DNA of 64,000 bases from the NCBI GenBank assembly GCA_049325095.1, contig JBMOPO010000028.1, positions 1 to 64,000 on the forward strand, in the 5' to 3' direction. The notes beneath the pieces are model-generated. The model was given only the letters and a program-made list of their open reading frames with translations, made no database searches and was not told the origin of the DNA. The DNA is from JAGPUQ01 sp049325095 (GTDB taxonomy: Bacteria; Pseudomonadota; Gammaproteobacteria; Pseudomonadales; Porticoccaceae). The translations under genes and the position numbers were made by a program. Shown piece by piece: positions 1 to 8,250 of this stretch; the stretch's first letter is position 1, and every line of letters begins with the position of its first letter.

Positions 1-123
1 AGGGCTCCCGGGCGCCTCGGCGACCCACCATGAGAAGATTTCTCAACCACTGAACGGATTCCGGAGGTCGTTCATGTTCGCAAGCTCCCGACCAGTTCGC
101 GGCGCGGATTGTTCAGACCTTCC
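1..123 (-). mobile_element. probable end of an IS5-family insertion sequence (partial)
   Basis: Read on the minus strand from 123 leftwards, the sequence starts GGAAGGTCTGAACAATCC. This resembles the terminal inverted repeat of the IS5 group, which begins GGAAGGTGCGAA. The recognisable part of the neighbouring membrane-protein gene stops almost exactly at this point. The adjoining 4 bp outside the repeat are ATAA on the minus strand, close to but not the YTAR target of classic IS5. The rest of the element and any transposase lie left of the window. Recognition rests on one end only. Confidence 0.4.
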
Positions 124-482
124 TTATATAGAAAACTTATCGGAAAAAGGAGCCATATCAGCAGGGCGATCCAAGCCCTCGGTTTGCCGCTATCGCTCAG
201 TAGCCGATAGATCAACCAAGCGGCGCAACACCAAACCGCGATATTGACCAACAGGAGGCCACCTAGACCCAGAGGCGTTTGGTAAGCGTTTGCCACCAGC
301 CAGGACATGGCAGGCGGCTGATTGGATTGATATTCGCGGCTCAGGCCGTCACGCAACTGCACCAGCGTGTCGTAGGAAATATGGCCCGGCCAGTGGGCCC
401 AGGCCAGCAGTGCCGCGCCCATCAAGAGGACGAGAGTCGGTAGGATTGACTGGCATACTGAATGGCGTCCCTTGCATATCAC
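72..482 (-). pseudogene. truncated membrane glycosyltransferase-like protein, N-terminal part
   Basis: A 136-residue reading frame begins with GTG at 482 behind an AGGA motif about ten bases upstream. It has a hydrophobic segment near residues 14-29, then a motif with SYDTLVQL and QPPAMSWL, then two more hydrophobic segments (about 72-93 and 103-118). This N-terminal pattern is like multi-TM GT39/DUF6020-type proteins that are several hundred residues long. After roughly residue 118 the sequence loses this character and ends in an arginine-rich tail. That tail is read from what looks like an IS5-type terminal repeat, so the gene is probably broken by insertion. Function and family are tentative. 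Confidence 0.45.
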
Positions 483-628
483 GCTTCGGTAGTCCTTTGA
501 TCGGCACGCTCTTGGAATGATATCCGGGTCAGAGTTCCTCTAGCCAGCAATTACCTCGGAAGCCTTGGCTGTATATCCCGACGGGCCGTTGCCGATTCCA
601 GGGAGATGTCCTGGTGTTCGTGAATATC

Positions 629-2029
629 TCAGTCTGCCTTCGCCAGTTGCTCCCGGGCGCGGGCCACCGCGGCGCGGACCTGATTGGGCGCGGTGCCGCC
701 GATGTGGTCCCGGGCGGCGACCGACCCCTCCAGGGTCAGGATCTCGAATACGTCCCGATCGATCTGCCCGGCGAAGGTGCGCAGTTCGTCCAGCGAGAGC
801 TCCGCCAGCTCGCGGCCGCTGGCGATGGCGGCGGCCACCGCCCTGCCGACCGCTTCGTGGGCGTCGCGAAACGGGACTCCCCGGCGCACCAGGTAGTCCG
901 CGAGATCGGTGGCGGTGGCATGGCCAGCGCCGGCCGCGGCGCGCATCGCGGCGCGATTGACCTTGAGCGCGGGCACCATGTCGGCAAAGGCGCGGAGACA
1001 GTCGCGCAGCGTGTCGACGGTGTCGAACAGGGGCTCCTTGTCTTCCTGATTGTCCTTGTTGTAGGCCAGCGGCTGGCCCTTCATGAGGGTGAGCAGGGCG
1101 ACCAGGTGGCCGGTGACGCGCCCGGTCTTGCCGCGCACCAGCTCGGGGACATCGGGGTTTTTCTTCTGCGGCATGATCGAGGAGCCGGTGCAGAAGCGGT
1201 CGGGCAGATCGACGAAACGGAACTGCGCAGAGGCCCACAGGATCAGCTCTTCGGCGGCCCGCGAGAGATGGGTCATGATCAGGCTGGCCGCGGCGCAGAA
1301 TTCGATGGCGAAGTCGCGGTCGCTCACCGCATCCAGCGAGTTGGCGGCGGGGCCGTCGAAGCCCAGCAGCGACGCGGTCAGCTCGCGATCGATCGGGTAA
1401 CTGGTGCCGGCCAGCGCCGCGGCGCCCAGCGGCGAGCGGTTGAGCCGCCGGCGGCAGTCGCGCAGGCGGTCGCGATCCCGGGCGAGCATCTCGTACCAGG
1501 CCAGCAGGTGGTGGCCGAAGGTCACCGGCTGGGCGGTTTGCAGGTGGGTGAAGCCGGGCATGATGGTGTCGGCCTCGCGCTCGGCGAGATCGACCAGCGC
1601 CCGCTGCAGCCGCAGGATCTCGGCGGCGATGGCGTCGATTTCCCGGCGCAGCCACAGCCGGATGTCGGTGGCGACCTGATCGTTGCGCGAGCGGCCGGTG
1701 TGCAGCTTCTTGCCGGCGGCGCCGATCGCCTCGGTGAGCGCCGCCTCGATGTTCATGTGGACGTCTTCCAGCGTTTCGGACCACTGGAATTCGCCGGCTT
1801 CGATGCGGGTACGGATCGCCTCCAGGCCGGCGGCGATGGCGTCGCGCTCCGCGGCGGAGAGAATACCGGCGCGGGCCAGCATTGCGGCGTGGGCGAGGGA
1901 CCCGTCGATGTCCTCGCGATACAGGCGGCGATCGAAGCCGACCGAGGCGGTGAAGCGCGCGACGAAGGCGTCGGTGGCTTCACCGAAGCGCCCGCCCCAG
2001 GACTGATTGAGGGTTTTGGTGTGACGCAT
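629..2029 (-). CDS. argH: argininosuccinate lyase
   Basis: Cytosolic enzyme of the last arginine step, splitting argininosuccinate into arginine and fumarate. The 466-residue protein has the usual family length. The lyase superfamily signature GSSIMPQKKNP lies at residues 282-292, with the catalytic Ser at 283. The GFTHLQ segment with the conserved His is near 159-164, and TGRSRNDQ near 111-118. The ATG at 2029 is chosen over an upstream in-frame start because the protein then begins in the standard way (SWGGRFGE near residue 10) and an AGGA lies upstream. It is divergent from algZ, the order known in Pseudomonas. Confidence 0.97.
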   Translation of the reverse strand: MRHTKTLNQSWGGRFGEATDAFVARFTASVGFDRRLYREDIDGSLAHAAMLARAGILSAAERDAIAAGLEAIRTRIEAGEFQWSETLEDVHMNIEAALTEAIGAAGKKLHTGRSRNDQVATDIRLWLRREIDAIAAEILRLQRALVDLAEREADTIMPGFTHLQTAQPVTFGHHLLAWYEMLARDRDRLRDCRRRLNRSPLGAAALAGTSYPIDRELTASLLGFDGPAANSLDAVSDRDFAIEFCAAASLIMTHLSRAAEELILWASAQFRFVDLPDRFCTGSSIMPQKKNPDVPELVRGKTGRVTGHLVALLTLMKGQPLAYNKDNQEDKEPLFDTVDTLRDCLRAFADMVPALKVNRAAMRAAAGAGHATATDLADYLVRRGVPFRDAHEAVGRAVAAAIASGRELAELSLDELRTFAGQIDRDVFEILTLEGSVAARDHIGGTAPNQVRAAVARAREQLAKAD

Positions 2030-2086
2030 GTGGAAGTCCTGGCGGGTGCCGGCGGCGCAGTTGCGGGAAAATTCGACGGACGGCGT

Positions 2087-2092
2087 ATTATA
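2087..2092 (-). promoter_or_regulatory. argH promoter -10 box
   Basis: A perfect TATAAT on the minus strand would give a leader of about 50 nt to the argH ATG. No good -35 is seen at 17-18 bp, where that position falls inside the algZ start region. A TATTAT shifted by one base on the plus strand could serve algZ, so the divergent promoters would overlap. Confidence 0.4.
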
Positions 2093-2102
2093 GCCGTCAA
2101 CC

Positions 2103-3200
2103 ATGCATCCGACAGGGAACCGGCGATTGCACTGGCGCGATTGGTGCAACTGGCGAAGGTGGCTGCCCCAGCAGCGGCCGATCTCGCTCTACGAGGTGGA
2201 TTACTTTCTCCCCGACCTGTGCCGGGGGGAAGGATTGCTGGGCGTGGTGGTGGTGTCGCTGTTGCTGTCGCTGCTGGTCGCGGTGGCGCGCTTCGGGGTC
2301 GCCGGATTCGATTGGGTCGGGTTCGCGGGCATCGCCTTCATGGCCCTGTGGATCGCGCTGCTCGGCGCCTTGGCCCTGTGCCGGTGCAATCGCTGGCTGG
2401 TGAGCATCGGGCACGGCTGGACCGCGCTGATCTGCTATCTGGTCGTGCTCGCCGTGGCCGCGCTGGTGGCGGTGGTCGCCCAGTTGGCGCTGACCTGGAG
2501 CGGCGGCGGGCCGCCCGGGTTCGCGGCCGCGCTCGACGCCCTGGTGGTGACTGCGATTCCGGCCGGCGTCCTGTTGCGACAGCTCTATCTTCAGCAGCAG
2601 CTGCGGATTCAGCAGCGCGCCGAACTGGAGGCCCGCATCCAGGCGCTGCAGGCGCGCATCCGCCCGCACTTCCTGTTCAACAGCATGAACATGATCGCCA
2701 GCCTGATCGGCTCCGATCCGGAGAAGGCCGAGCGGGTGGTCGAGGATCTCGCCGATCTGTTTCGCCGGGCGCTGACCGACGCCCAGACGCTGGTGCCGCT
2801 GCGCGAGGAACTGGCGTTGTGCCGCAGTTACATGGCGATCGAGAAAATGCGCCTGGGGGACCGCCTGCGCACCGAATGGGAGATCGGCGACTACGGCGCC
2901 GGCGTGCAGATCCCCTGTCTGTCCCTGCAGCCGGTGCTGGAGAATGCCGTCTATCATGGCATCCAACTATTGCCCGAGGGTGGCACCGTCGAGGTCCGGG
3001 TGCAGCGCGCCGGGGACAAGATCAACATCACGGTGCGCAATCCGTTCAATCCGCGCATGAGGCACAACCGGGGCAGCAGATCGGCGATGGACAATGTGCG
3101 CAACCGCCTGCGCGCCCACTTCGGTCCCCGCGCGCGGGTGGAGTTCATAGCCGACGGCGACAACTTCGTGACGGTACTCAGTTATCCGCTGGCCTGGTGA
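2103..3200 (+). CDS. algZ: LytS/AlgZ-type sensor histidine kinase
   Basis: Membrane sensor kinase of the AlgZ (FimS)/LytS group, partner of the AlgR-like regulator that follows nine bases later. Hydrophobic segments lie at roughly 44-66, 74-93, 106-130 and 142-158. The His-kinase domain begins with the phosphoacceptor box RPHFLFNSMN, with His189. The N-box ENAVYHG is present. The region where LytS-type kinases carry the glycine-rich ATP lid reads RGSRSAMDN and has only one of the usual glycines, as in AlgZ proteins, which are known to have degenerate ATPase motifs. In Pseudomonas this pair controls twitching and alginate; here the target is inferred only from the pair and gene order. Confidence 0.88.
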   Translation: MHPTGNRRLHWRDWCNWRRWLPQQRPISLYEVDYFLPDLCRGEGLLGVVVVSLLLSLLVAVARFGVAGFDWVGFAGIAFMALWIALLGALALCRCNRWLVSIGHGWTALICYLVVLAVAALVAVVAQLALTWSGGGPPGFAAALDALVVTAIPAGVLLRQLYLQQQLRIQQRAELEARIQALQARIRPHFLFNSMNMIASLIGSDPEKAERVVEDLADLFRRALTDAQTLVPLREELALCRSYMAIEKMRLGDRLRTEWEIGDYGAGVQIPCLSLQPVLENAVYHGIQLLPEGGTVEVRVQRAGDKINITVRNPFNPRMRHNRGSRSAMDNVRNRLRAHFGPRARVEFIADGDNFVTVLSYPLAW

Positions 3201-3209
3201 GGGAATGCC

Positions 3210-3947
3210 ATGAATGTGCTGATCGTCGATGACGAGCCGCTGGCGCGGGAGCGGCTGGCGCGCATGATCCTGGCCCTGGGGGGCTTCCGGGTGATCGGTC
3301 AGGCGAGCCACGGCCAGGAAGCGGTGCGCCTGGCGCGCGAGCTCAGCCCCGACGTGGTATTCATGGACGTGCGCATGCCGGGCATGGACGGGCTCGCCGC
3401 GGCCCAGTATCTCGCCGAACTGGATCCGCCGCCGGCGGTGATCTTCTGCACCGCCTACGGCGACTATGCGGTGGAGGCCTTTTCGTCGCAGGCGGTCGGG
3501 TATCTGCTCAAACCGGTGCGGCAGGCGGATCTCGCCGCGGCGCTGAACCGGGCCCGCAGGGTCAACAAGGCGCAGTTGGCGGACCTGCGCCAGCAACCCG
3601 GCATGATGCTCGAAGGCCGCACCCACATCACCTCGCGCACGCGGCGGGGGACCGATCTGGTGCCGGTGGTGGAGGTGGCGCTGTTTCAGGCCGATCACAA
3701 GTACGTCACCGCCTTCCACGGCGAACAGGAGTCCCTGCTGGATGAAACCCTGCGCGACCTCGAGCAGGAATTCGAGGGCCGCTTTATCCGCATCCACCGC
3801 AACGCGCTGATCTCCATCGCCCATATCGAGGGGCTGGAGCGCGGCCAGGACGGCCAGCATTTCGTGCGCCTGCGCAATCTCGACATCAAGCCCCAGGTGA
3901 GCCGCCGCCATTTGGCGGGGCTCAAGAAACTGCTCGACCAGATCTGA
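3210..3947 (+). CDS. algR: LytTR-family response regulator (AlgR-like)
   Basis: DNA-binding response regulator of 245 residues. The N-terminal receiver domain has the acidic pair Asp7-Asp8, phosphoacceptor Asp53 in FMDVRMPGMD, the conserved Thr at 81 and Lys101 in LLKPV. The C-terminal LytTR domain runs from about residue 140 and includes FIRIHRNALIS and QVSRRHL. It sits directly after the cognate kinase and 35 bp before hemC. The algZ-algR-hemC-hemD order matches Pseudomonas, where AlgR activates pilus-assembly and alginate genes. A pil operon occurs 12 kb away, but whether it is a target cannot be read from the sequence. Confidence 0.93.
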   Translation: MNVLIVDDEPLARERLARMILALGGFRVIGQASHGQEAVRLARELSPDVVFMDVRMPGMDGLAAAQYLAELDPPPAVIFCTAYGDYAVEAFSSQAVGYLLKPVRQADLAAALNRARRVNKAQLADLRQQPGMMLEGRTHITSRTRRGTDLVPVVEVALFQADHKYVTAFHGEQESLLDETLRDLEQEFEGRFIRIHRNALISIAHIEGLERGQDGQHFVRLRNLDIKPQVSRRHLAGLKKLLDQI

Positions 3948-3982
3948 ACCCCGGTCGACTCCCCCGATCCAGGAGACCTGCG

Positions 3983-4909
3983 TTGTTGCCGACCATTCGC
4001 ATCGCCACTCGCGCCAGCCCGCTCGCGCTCTGGCAGGCGCAACACATCCGCGAGCAGCTCGAACGGCTCCATGGACCGGGGCTCGAAGTCGAAGTGCTGG
4101 CGCTGACCACCCAGGGCGATCGCCTGCTCGACCGCGCGCTGGCCGCGGTGGGGGGCAAGGGGCTGTTCGTCAGGGAGCTGGAGCAGGCGCTGCTCGACGG
4201 GCGGGCGGACATCGCGGTGCATTCGATGAAGGACGTGCCCGTGGACTTTCCCCCCGGTCTGGGGTTGACCGCCATCTGCCGGCGCGCGGATCCCCGCGAT
4301 GCGCTGGTCAGTCCCCGCTGGGCGGCCGTGGAGGCGCTGCCGCGGGGGGCGCGGGTCGGCACCGCCAGCCTGCGGCGGCGCGCGCAGCTCCTGGCGCGGT
4401 TTCCGCACCTCGATGTGCTGGAGCTGCGCGGCAACGTCAATACCCGGTTGGCGCGGCTCGATCGGGGCGATTTCGACGCCATCCTCCTGGCCGCCGCCGG
4501 GCTCGAGCGGCTGGGCCTCGCGGATCGGATCGCGGCCCGCCTGGATCCGGAAGGGTCGTTGCCCGCCGCCGGCCAGGGCGCGCTCGGCATCGAATGCCGG
4601 CTGGCGGATGCGCCGACCCGGGCGCTGGTGGCGCCGCTCGCACATCCGGAAACCGAGCTCTGCGTGCGCGCGGAGCGCGCCTTCAACCAGCGCCTGCAAG
4701 GGGGTTGCCAGGTGCCGGTCGCCGCCTACGCGGAGCGGGTCGGCGCCGCGGAGCTGTGGCTGCGGGGCCTGGTGGGCGCGAGCGACGGCAGCCGGGTGGT
4801 GCGCGGGGAGCGGCGCGGCCCGGTGGCGGCGGCGGAAGCGCTGGGCAGCGGGCTGGCCGACGAATTGCTCGCCCGGGGCGCGGGCGAGCTGCTCGCCCCC
4901 TGGCGATGA
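3983..4909 (+). CDS. hemC: porphobilinogen deaminase (hydroxymethylbilane synthase)
   Basis: Condenses four porphobilinogen molecules into hydroxymethylbilane in haem synthesis. The 308-residue protein has the catalytic Asp84 in HSMKDVP, the arginine-rich substrate-binding segment around 127-135, and Cys242 in GGCQVPV for the dipyrromethane cofactor. The start is a TTG at 3983, eight bases after an AGGAGA motif; no ATG or GTG fits the conserved PTIRIATRASPLALWQA N-terminus. Its stop overlaps the hemD start in ATGA, indicating translational coupling. Confidence 0.97.
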   Translation: MLPTIRIATRASPLALWQAQHIREQLERLHGPGLEVEVLALTTQGDRLLDRALAAVGGKGLFVRELEQALLDGRADIAVHSMKDVPVDFPPGLGLTAICRRADPRDALVSPRWAAVEALPRGARVGTASLRRRAQLLARFPHLDVLELRGNVNTRLARLDRGDFDAILLAAAGLERLGLADRIAARLDPEGSLPAAGQGALGIECRLADAPTRALVAPLAHPETELCVRAERAFNQRLQGGCQVPVAAYAERVGAAELWLRGLVGASDGSRVVRGERRGPVAAAEALGSGLADELLARGAGELLAPWR

Positions 4910-5664
4910 CCGCGGGGCCCCTGTCCGGCCTGCGGGTGCTGATCCTGCGGCCCGAGCGCCCCGGCGATCCCCTGGCCGCCGGGCTGACGGCGGCGGGCGC
5001 CGCGGTGTTTTCACTGCCGCTGCTGCGCATCGAGCCGCTGGCGGTGGATTCCGCGGCGCTGGCGAGGGCGGCGGTCGCCGACTGGATCTTCGTCAGCCGC
5101 CACGCCGTGCGCCATGGCCTGGCGGCGGCCACGGCCGCCGGCTTGAGCGCCGCCGGGCGCCTGGTCTGTGCGGTCGGCGCCGCCACCGCGGAGGTCCTGC
5201 GCCGGGACTGGGGGATAGCGGCCCGCTATCCGGTACAGCCGACCACCGAGGGTTTGCTGGAGCTGCCGGAACTGCGACCGGTGCGGGGCCGGGCGCTGGT
5301 CATCTTCCGGGGCAGCGGCGGTCGCGATGCGCTGCTGGAGGCGCTGCGGGCGCGCGGTGTCGAGGCCGGCGGTTGCGAGGTGTATCGGCAGGTGGCCGAG
5401 CCGCGCTGGGTGGATTCGGTCCGCGCGCAGTTGGCGCTCCCCGGACCCCTGATCGCCGTCGCCCACAGCGGCTCCGTGGTGCGCGCCCTGCACGCGCTGC
5501 TGGCGAGCAGCCCCATCCCGCTGCCCCCCCCGCCCTGCCTGGTGCCCGGCGCCCGGGTGGCCGCGATCGCCCGGGCCCTGGGGTTCGAGCCGGTGGTGGC
5601 GGCCGACGCCCTGGCCCCCGAAATGGAGCGGGCCCTGCGCGGCTGGTACACTCCGGCCGGCTAG
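4906..5664 (+). CDS. hemD: uroporphyrinogen-III synthase
   Basis: Cyclises hydroxymethylbilane with inversion of ring D to uroporphyrinogen III. The 252-residue protein is poorly conserved, as is normal for the family. The N-terminal VLILRPERPGDPLAAGL, the central ADWIFVSRHAVRHGL and the later LVIFRGSGGRDAL segments match the two-lobed HemD fold. The gene is linked to hemC by a 4-bp overlap and followed by hemX after 24 bp. The assignment rests on this position as much as on the motifs. Confidence 0.92.
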   Translation: MTAGPLSGLRVLILRPERPGDPLAAGLTAAGAAVFSLPLLRIEPLAVDSAALARAAVADWIFVSRHAVRHGLAAATAAGLSAAGRLVCAVGAATAEVLRRDWGIAARYPVQPTTEGLLELPELRPVRGRALVIFRGSGGRDALLEALRARGVEAGGCEVYRQVAEPRWVDSVRAQLALPGPLIAVAHSGSVVRALHALLASSPIPLPPPPCLVPGARVAAIARALGFEPVVAADALAPEMERALRGWYTPAG

Positions 5665-5688
5665 CGGGCGGATTCGAAGGATGGCGGC

Positions 5689-6798
5689 GTGGCGGCGGAT
5701 GAACGACAACCGGATCACGGCCCGGGCCCGGGGGCCGGCGACGGGAGCGCGCCGCGCGCTTCCGGGGTGGGGCGAGGCAGGCGCAGACTGCTCTGGTCGG
5801 TGCTGATCGTCGCGCTGGCGGCGGGCGCCTATGTCGGCTGGTACCAGTATCGTGCGGCCGGCATCGCGCAGCGGGCCGGGATGCCCGCCGGCCCGGAACC
5901 GATCGATCCGGGGGCCGCCGAACGCGCGCGGCTGGCGGAGGCGCTGCGCGGGTTGGAAGACCGGCTGCAGGCGCAGGAGCGGGTCCAAGAGGAGCTGCGC
6001 GCCGGGCTCGAGGCGGTGCAGCGGAAACTCGACGAGCCCCCGGATCGGCTGGCCGCGGTCCCGGACCGCGACCTGTGGCGGGCACTGGAGGCCGAGGAGT
6101 TGCTGCGCTTGGCCGCGCAGCGCTTGTGGGTCAGCCGGTCACCGGTGGGCGTGCTGCCGCTGCTGGACCGCGCCGACCGGTTGCTCGCCGAACTCGCCGA
6201 TCCCGGATTGCAGCCGGCCCGCGCGGCGCTCGCCGCCGAGATCACCGCCCTCAAACTCCTCGACCCGCCGGATATCGAAGGCATCTATCTGCGCATCGGT
6301 GCGCTGCAGGAGGCGCTGGCGATGCTGCGCCCGGTGCCGCAGCCGGAGCCGGTCGACAGCGAGCCGGCGGTGCCCGGTCCCGGCGCCGCGCCGGAAGGCT
6401 TCTGGAAGCGATTGCTGGCCAATGCGGGTGCGGCCTGGCGGCGCTTCAGCGCTGAGCATCTGCGCGTCCGCACGCTCGATGAGCCGCCGCCGGCATTGCT
6501 GAGCGCGGCCGAGGAGGCGCGCCTGCGCCAGTATCTCCGCCTGTTGCTGTCCCAGGCGCAGTTGGCGCTGCTCGACCGCCAGGCCAACATCTATCGGGCG
6601 GCGCTGGACCAGGCGTTGCAGTTGCTCGCGACCCAGTTCGGGGCCGATCCCCGCAGCGCCGCGGTGAGCGCGGAATTGGCCGGGTTGCGCGATCGCGAGA
6701 TCGCTCCCCGGCTGCCCGAGCTCGGCGCCGCGCGCGAGCATTTGCGCGACTACCTGCTGCGGCGCACCGCGCCGCGCGCGGAGCGGGAGGCGCCATGA
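5689..6798 (+). CDS. hemX: HemX-like inner-membrane protein
   Basis: A 369-residue protein of the HemX family, found after hemCD in gammaproteobacteria. It was once called a uroporphyrinogen methyltransferase but lacks the catalytic domain. It has a Gly/Pro-rich cytoplasmic N-terminus, a single membrane segment at about 34-53, then a long periplasmic part that begins with a coiled-coil-like stretch (about 70-110) and continues in helices. It starts with GTG at 5689, about eight bases behind GAAGGA. A nearby ATG at 5681 is out of frame. Overlaps hemY by 4 bp. Exact biochemical role is unknown. Confidence 0.85.
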   Translation: MAADERQPDHGPGPGAGDGSAPRASGVGRGRRRLLWSVLIVALAAGAYVGWYQYRAAGIAQRAGMPAGPEPIDPGAAERARLAEALRGLEDRLQAQERVQEELRAGLEAVQRKLDEPPDRLAAVPDRDLWRALEAEELLRLAAQRLWVSRSPVGVLPLLDRADRLLAELADPGLQPARAALAAEITALKLLDPPDIEGIYLRIGALQEALAMLRPVPQPEPVDSEPAVPGPGAAPEGFWKRLLANAGAAWRRFSAEHLRVRTLDEPPPALLSAAEEARLRQYLRLLLSQAQLALLDRQANIYRAALDQALQLLATQFGADPRSAAVSAELAGLRDREIAPRLPELGAAREHLRDYLLRRTAPRAEREAP

Positions 6799-7994
6799 GG
6801 CGGGCGCTGCTGCTGCTGACCCTGGCCCTGGCCGCGGGCGGCGCGCTGTTCTGGGCGCTGGATTACAGCCGCGGGTTCATCCTGATCGCGGTGGGCAACC
6901 ACCTGGTGCAGATCAGCCTGTGGCTGGCCGCCCTGGTGCTGGCCGGACTCTGGCTGCTGTGGCGCCTGGCGGCCCTGCTGCTGCGCCCGGGGCTTCGCTC
7001 CTGGCGCGGCCGTTCGCTGCGCCGGGCCGCGCGCGCGCAGCGCGAGCTGCTCTCGGCGCTCGCCGACTACTATGAAGGCCGCTGGGCGCGGGCGCGCAAG
7101 GCGCTGGTGCGCTCCGCGCGGGGCTCGGCAATCCCCGGCCTCAACTATGTGTTGGCCGCCGATGCGGCCGCCCACCTGGGAGAGGACGACGCGGCGCGCG
7201 AACTGCTGGCCGCCGCGGCGCGGGAGCTGCCGCCGACCAGCCCCGGGCTGATCCTGGCGCGGGCCCGGTTCGCCCTGCAGCGCGGCGAACTGGACCAGGC
7301 CCTGGACGCCTTGCGCCAGGGCCACGTCGACCACCCCGATCATCCCCGCATCGTCGAACTGTTGGGCGACTGCCTGCTGCGCCGCGAGCACTGGGATGAG
7401 CTCGAGGCCCTGCTGCCCGCGTTGCGGCGCAGCGGCCCTCCGCGCGATCTGGCCGATCTGGAGGCGCGGCTGTACGCCGCGCGGATGGCGGCGCTGGCCA
7501 GCCCGGCTGCCGGCGGCGATGTCGCGGCACGGCGCCGGGAATTGGCCGCACTCTGGGCCCGGGTACCCCCTGGGGTGCAGGCGCGCAGCGACTGCCTGCG
7601 CGCCCACGCGCGCGCGCTGCTGGCGCTGGGCGACCCCGAGCGGGCGGAGCGCGAACTGCGGCGCCACCTCGAGCGCGACTGGGATCCGGATCTGGTGCTC
7701 GATTGGGAGGCGGCGACCCGCGACGACGAGCTGCGGGCCCATCTGGCGGTGGCGGAGCGCTGGTTGCGGGAACGGGGAGGGTCCTGGCAACTGCTGCTCG
7801 CGCTCGGCCGCCTGTGCCGGCGGCTCGACGTTCGCGGCAAGAGCCGCGACTACCTCGAACAGGCGGCGCGCCTCGAAGCGCGCCCGGAGATTCATGCGGA
7901 ACTGGGCGAGGTGCTGAGCGCGGGCGGCGATTCGCTGGGCGCCGTGCGCTGCTATCGGCAGGCGGCGAACGCGGCGGTCCGCGCCAGGCCTTAG
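6795..7994 (+). CDS. hemY: HemY-like TPR protein
   Basis: Membrane protein of 399 residues matching proteobacterial HemY, which should not be confused with the protoporphyrinogen oxidase of the same name. Two membrane segments lie at about 3-20 and 40-62. The rest is alanine/leucine-rich helical repeats of TPR type, e.g. around 100-130 and 150-200. Translationally coupled to hemX by a 4-bp ATGA overlap, it closes the algZ-to-hemY operon-like run. The family is linked with haem synthesis by gene order; its mechanism is not settled. Confidence 0.87.
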   Translation: MRRALLLLTLALAAGGALFWALDYSRGFILIAVGNHLVQISLWLAALVLAGLWLLWRLAALLLRPGLRSWRGRSLRRAARAQRELLSALADYYEGRWARARKALVRSARGSAIPGLNYVLAADAAAHLGEDDAARELLAAAARELPPTSPGLILARARFALQRGELDQALDALRQGHVDHPDHPRIVELLGDCLLRREHWDELEALLPALRRSGPPRDLADLEARLYAARMAALASPAAGGDVAARRRELAALWARVPPGVQARSDCLRAHARALLALGDPERAERELRRHLERDWDPDLVLDWEAATRDDELRAHLAVAERWLRERGGSWQLLLALGRLCRRLDVRGKSRDYLEQAARLEARPEIHAELGEVLSAGGDSLGAVRCYRQAANAAVRARP

Positions 7995-8250
7995 CAGGCG
8001 GCTGAAAAACGTCTGCCAGGCAGTGAATGCCAGGTGGAAGTGGCCGAGAAGCCGGAGTTTGCCGGCAGTGAACAAGCATTCTCGGGCCATTCCGGACGCC
8101 CCGCAGGCGCAACCCGGGCAGCGGCGGTTTTTCGACGGCCGTCAGCGCGGAGTCGAAACCCTGTCCGGGCGATGGCACAGATCCGGTCGCGGTGCCCGCT
8201 TGGGCGGCGGCTCACCGGGGTCGCGGCATGCGCCGGCCCAACGGCGTCGA
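7995..8250. other. intergenic region between convergent hemY and pckA
   Basis: No gene was recognised in these 256 bases. The first 20 bases after the hemY stop include GCAGGCGGCTGAAAAACG, similar in style to ends of some insertion sequences. Around 8127-8161 an imperfect hairpin pairs GGTTTTTCGAC with GTCGAAACC and could help end both converging transcripts. No strong U-tract terminator is visible. Confidence 0.3.

Noticed and set aside
614..3232. A plus-strand open frame of about 870 codons opposite argH and through algZ
   Set aside because: It is antisense to argH and out of frame with algZ; composition is typical of a shadow frame and no family motif is present.
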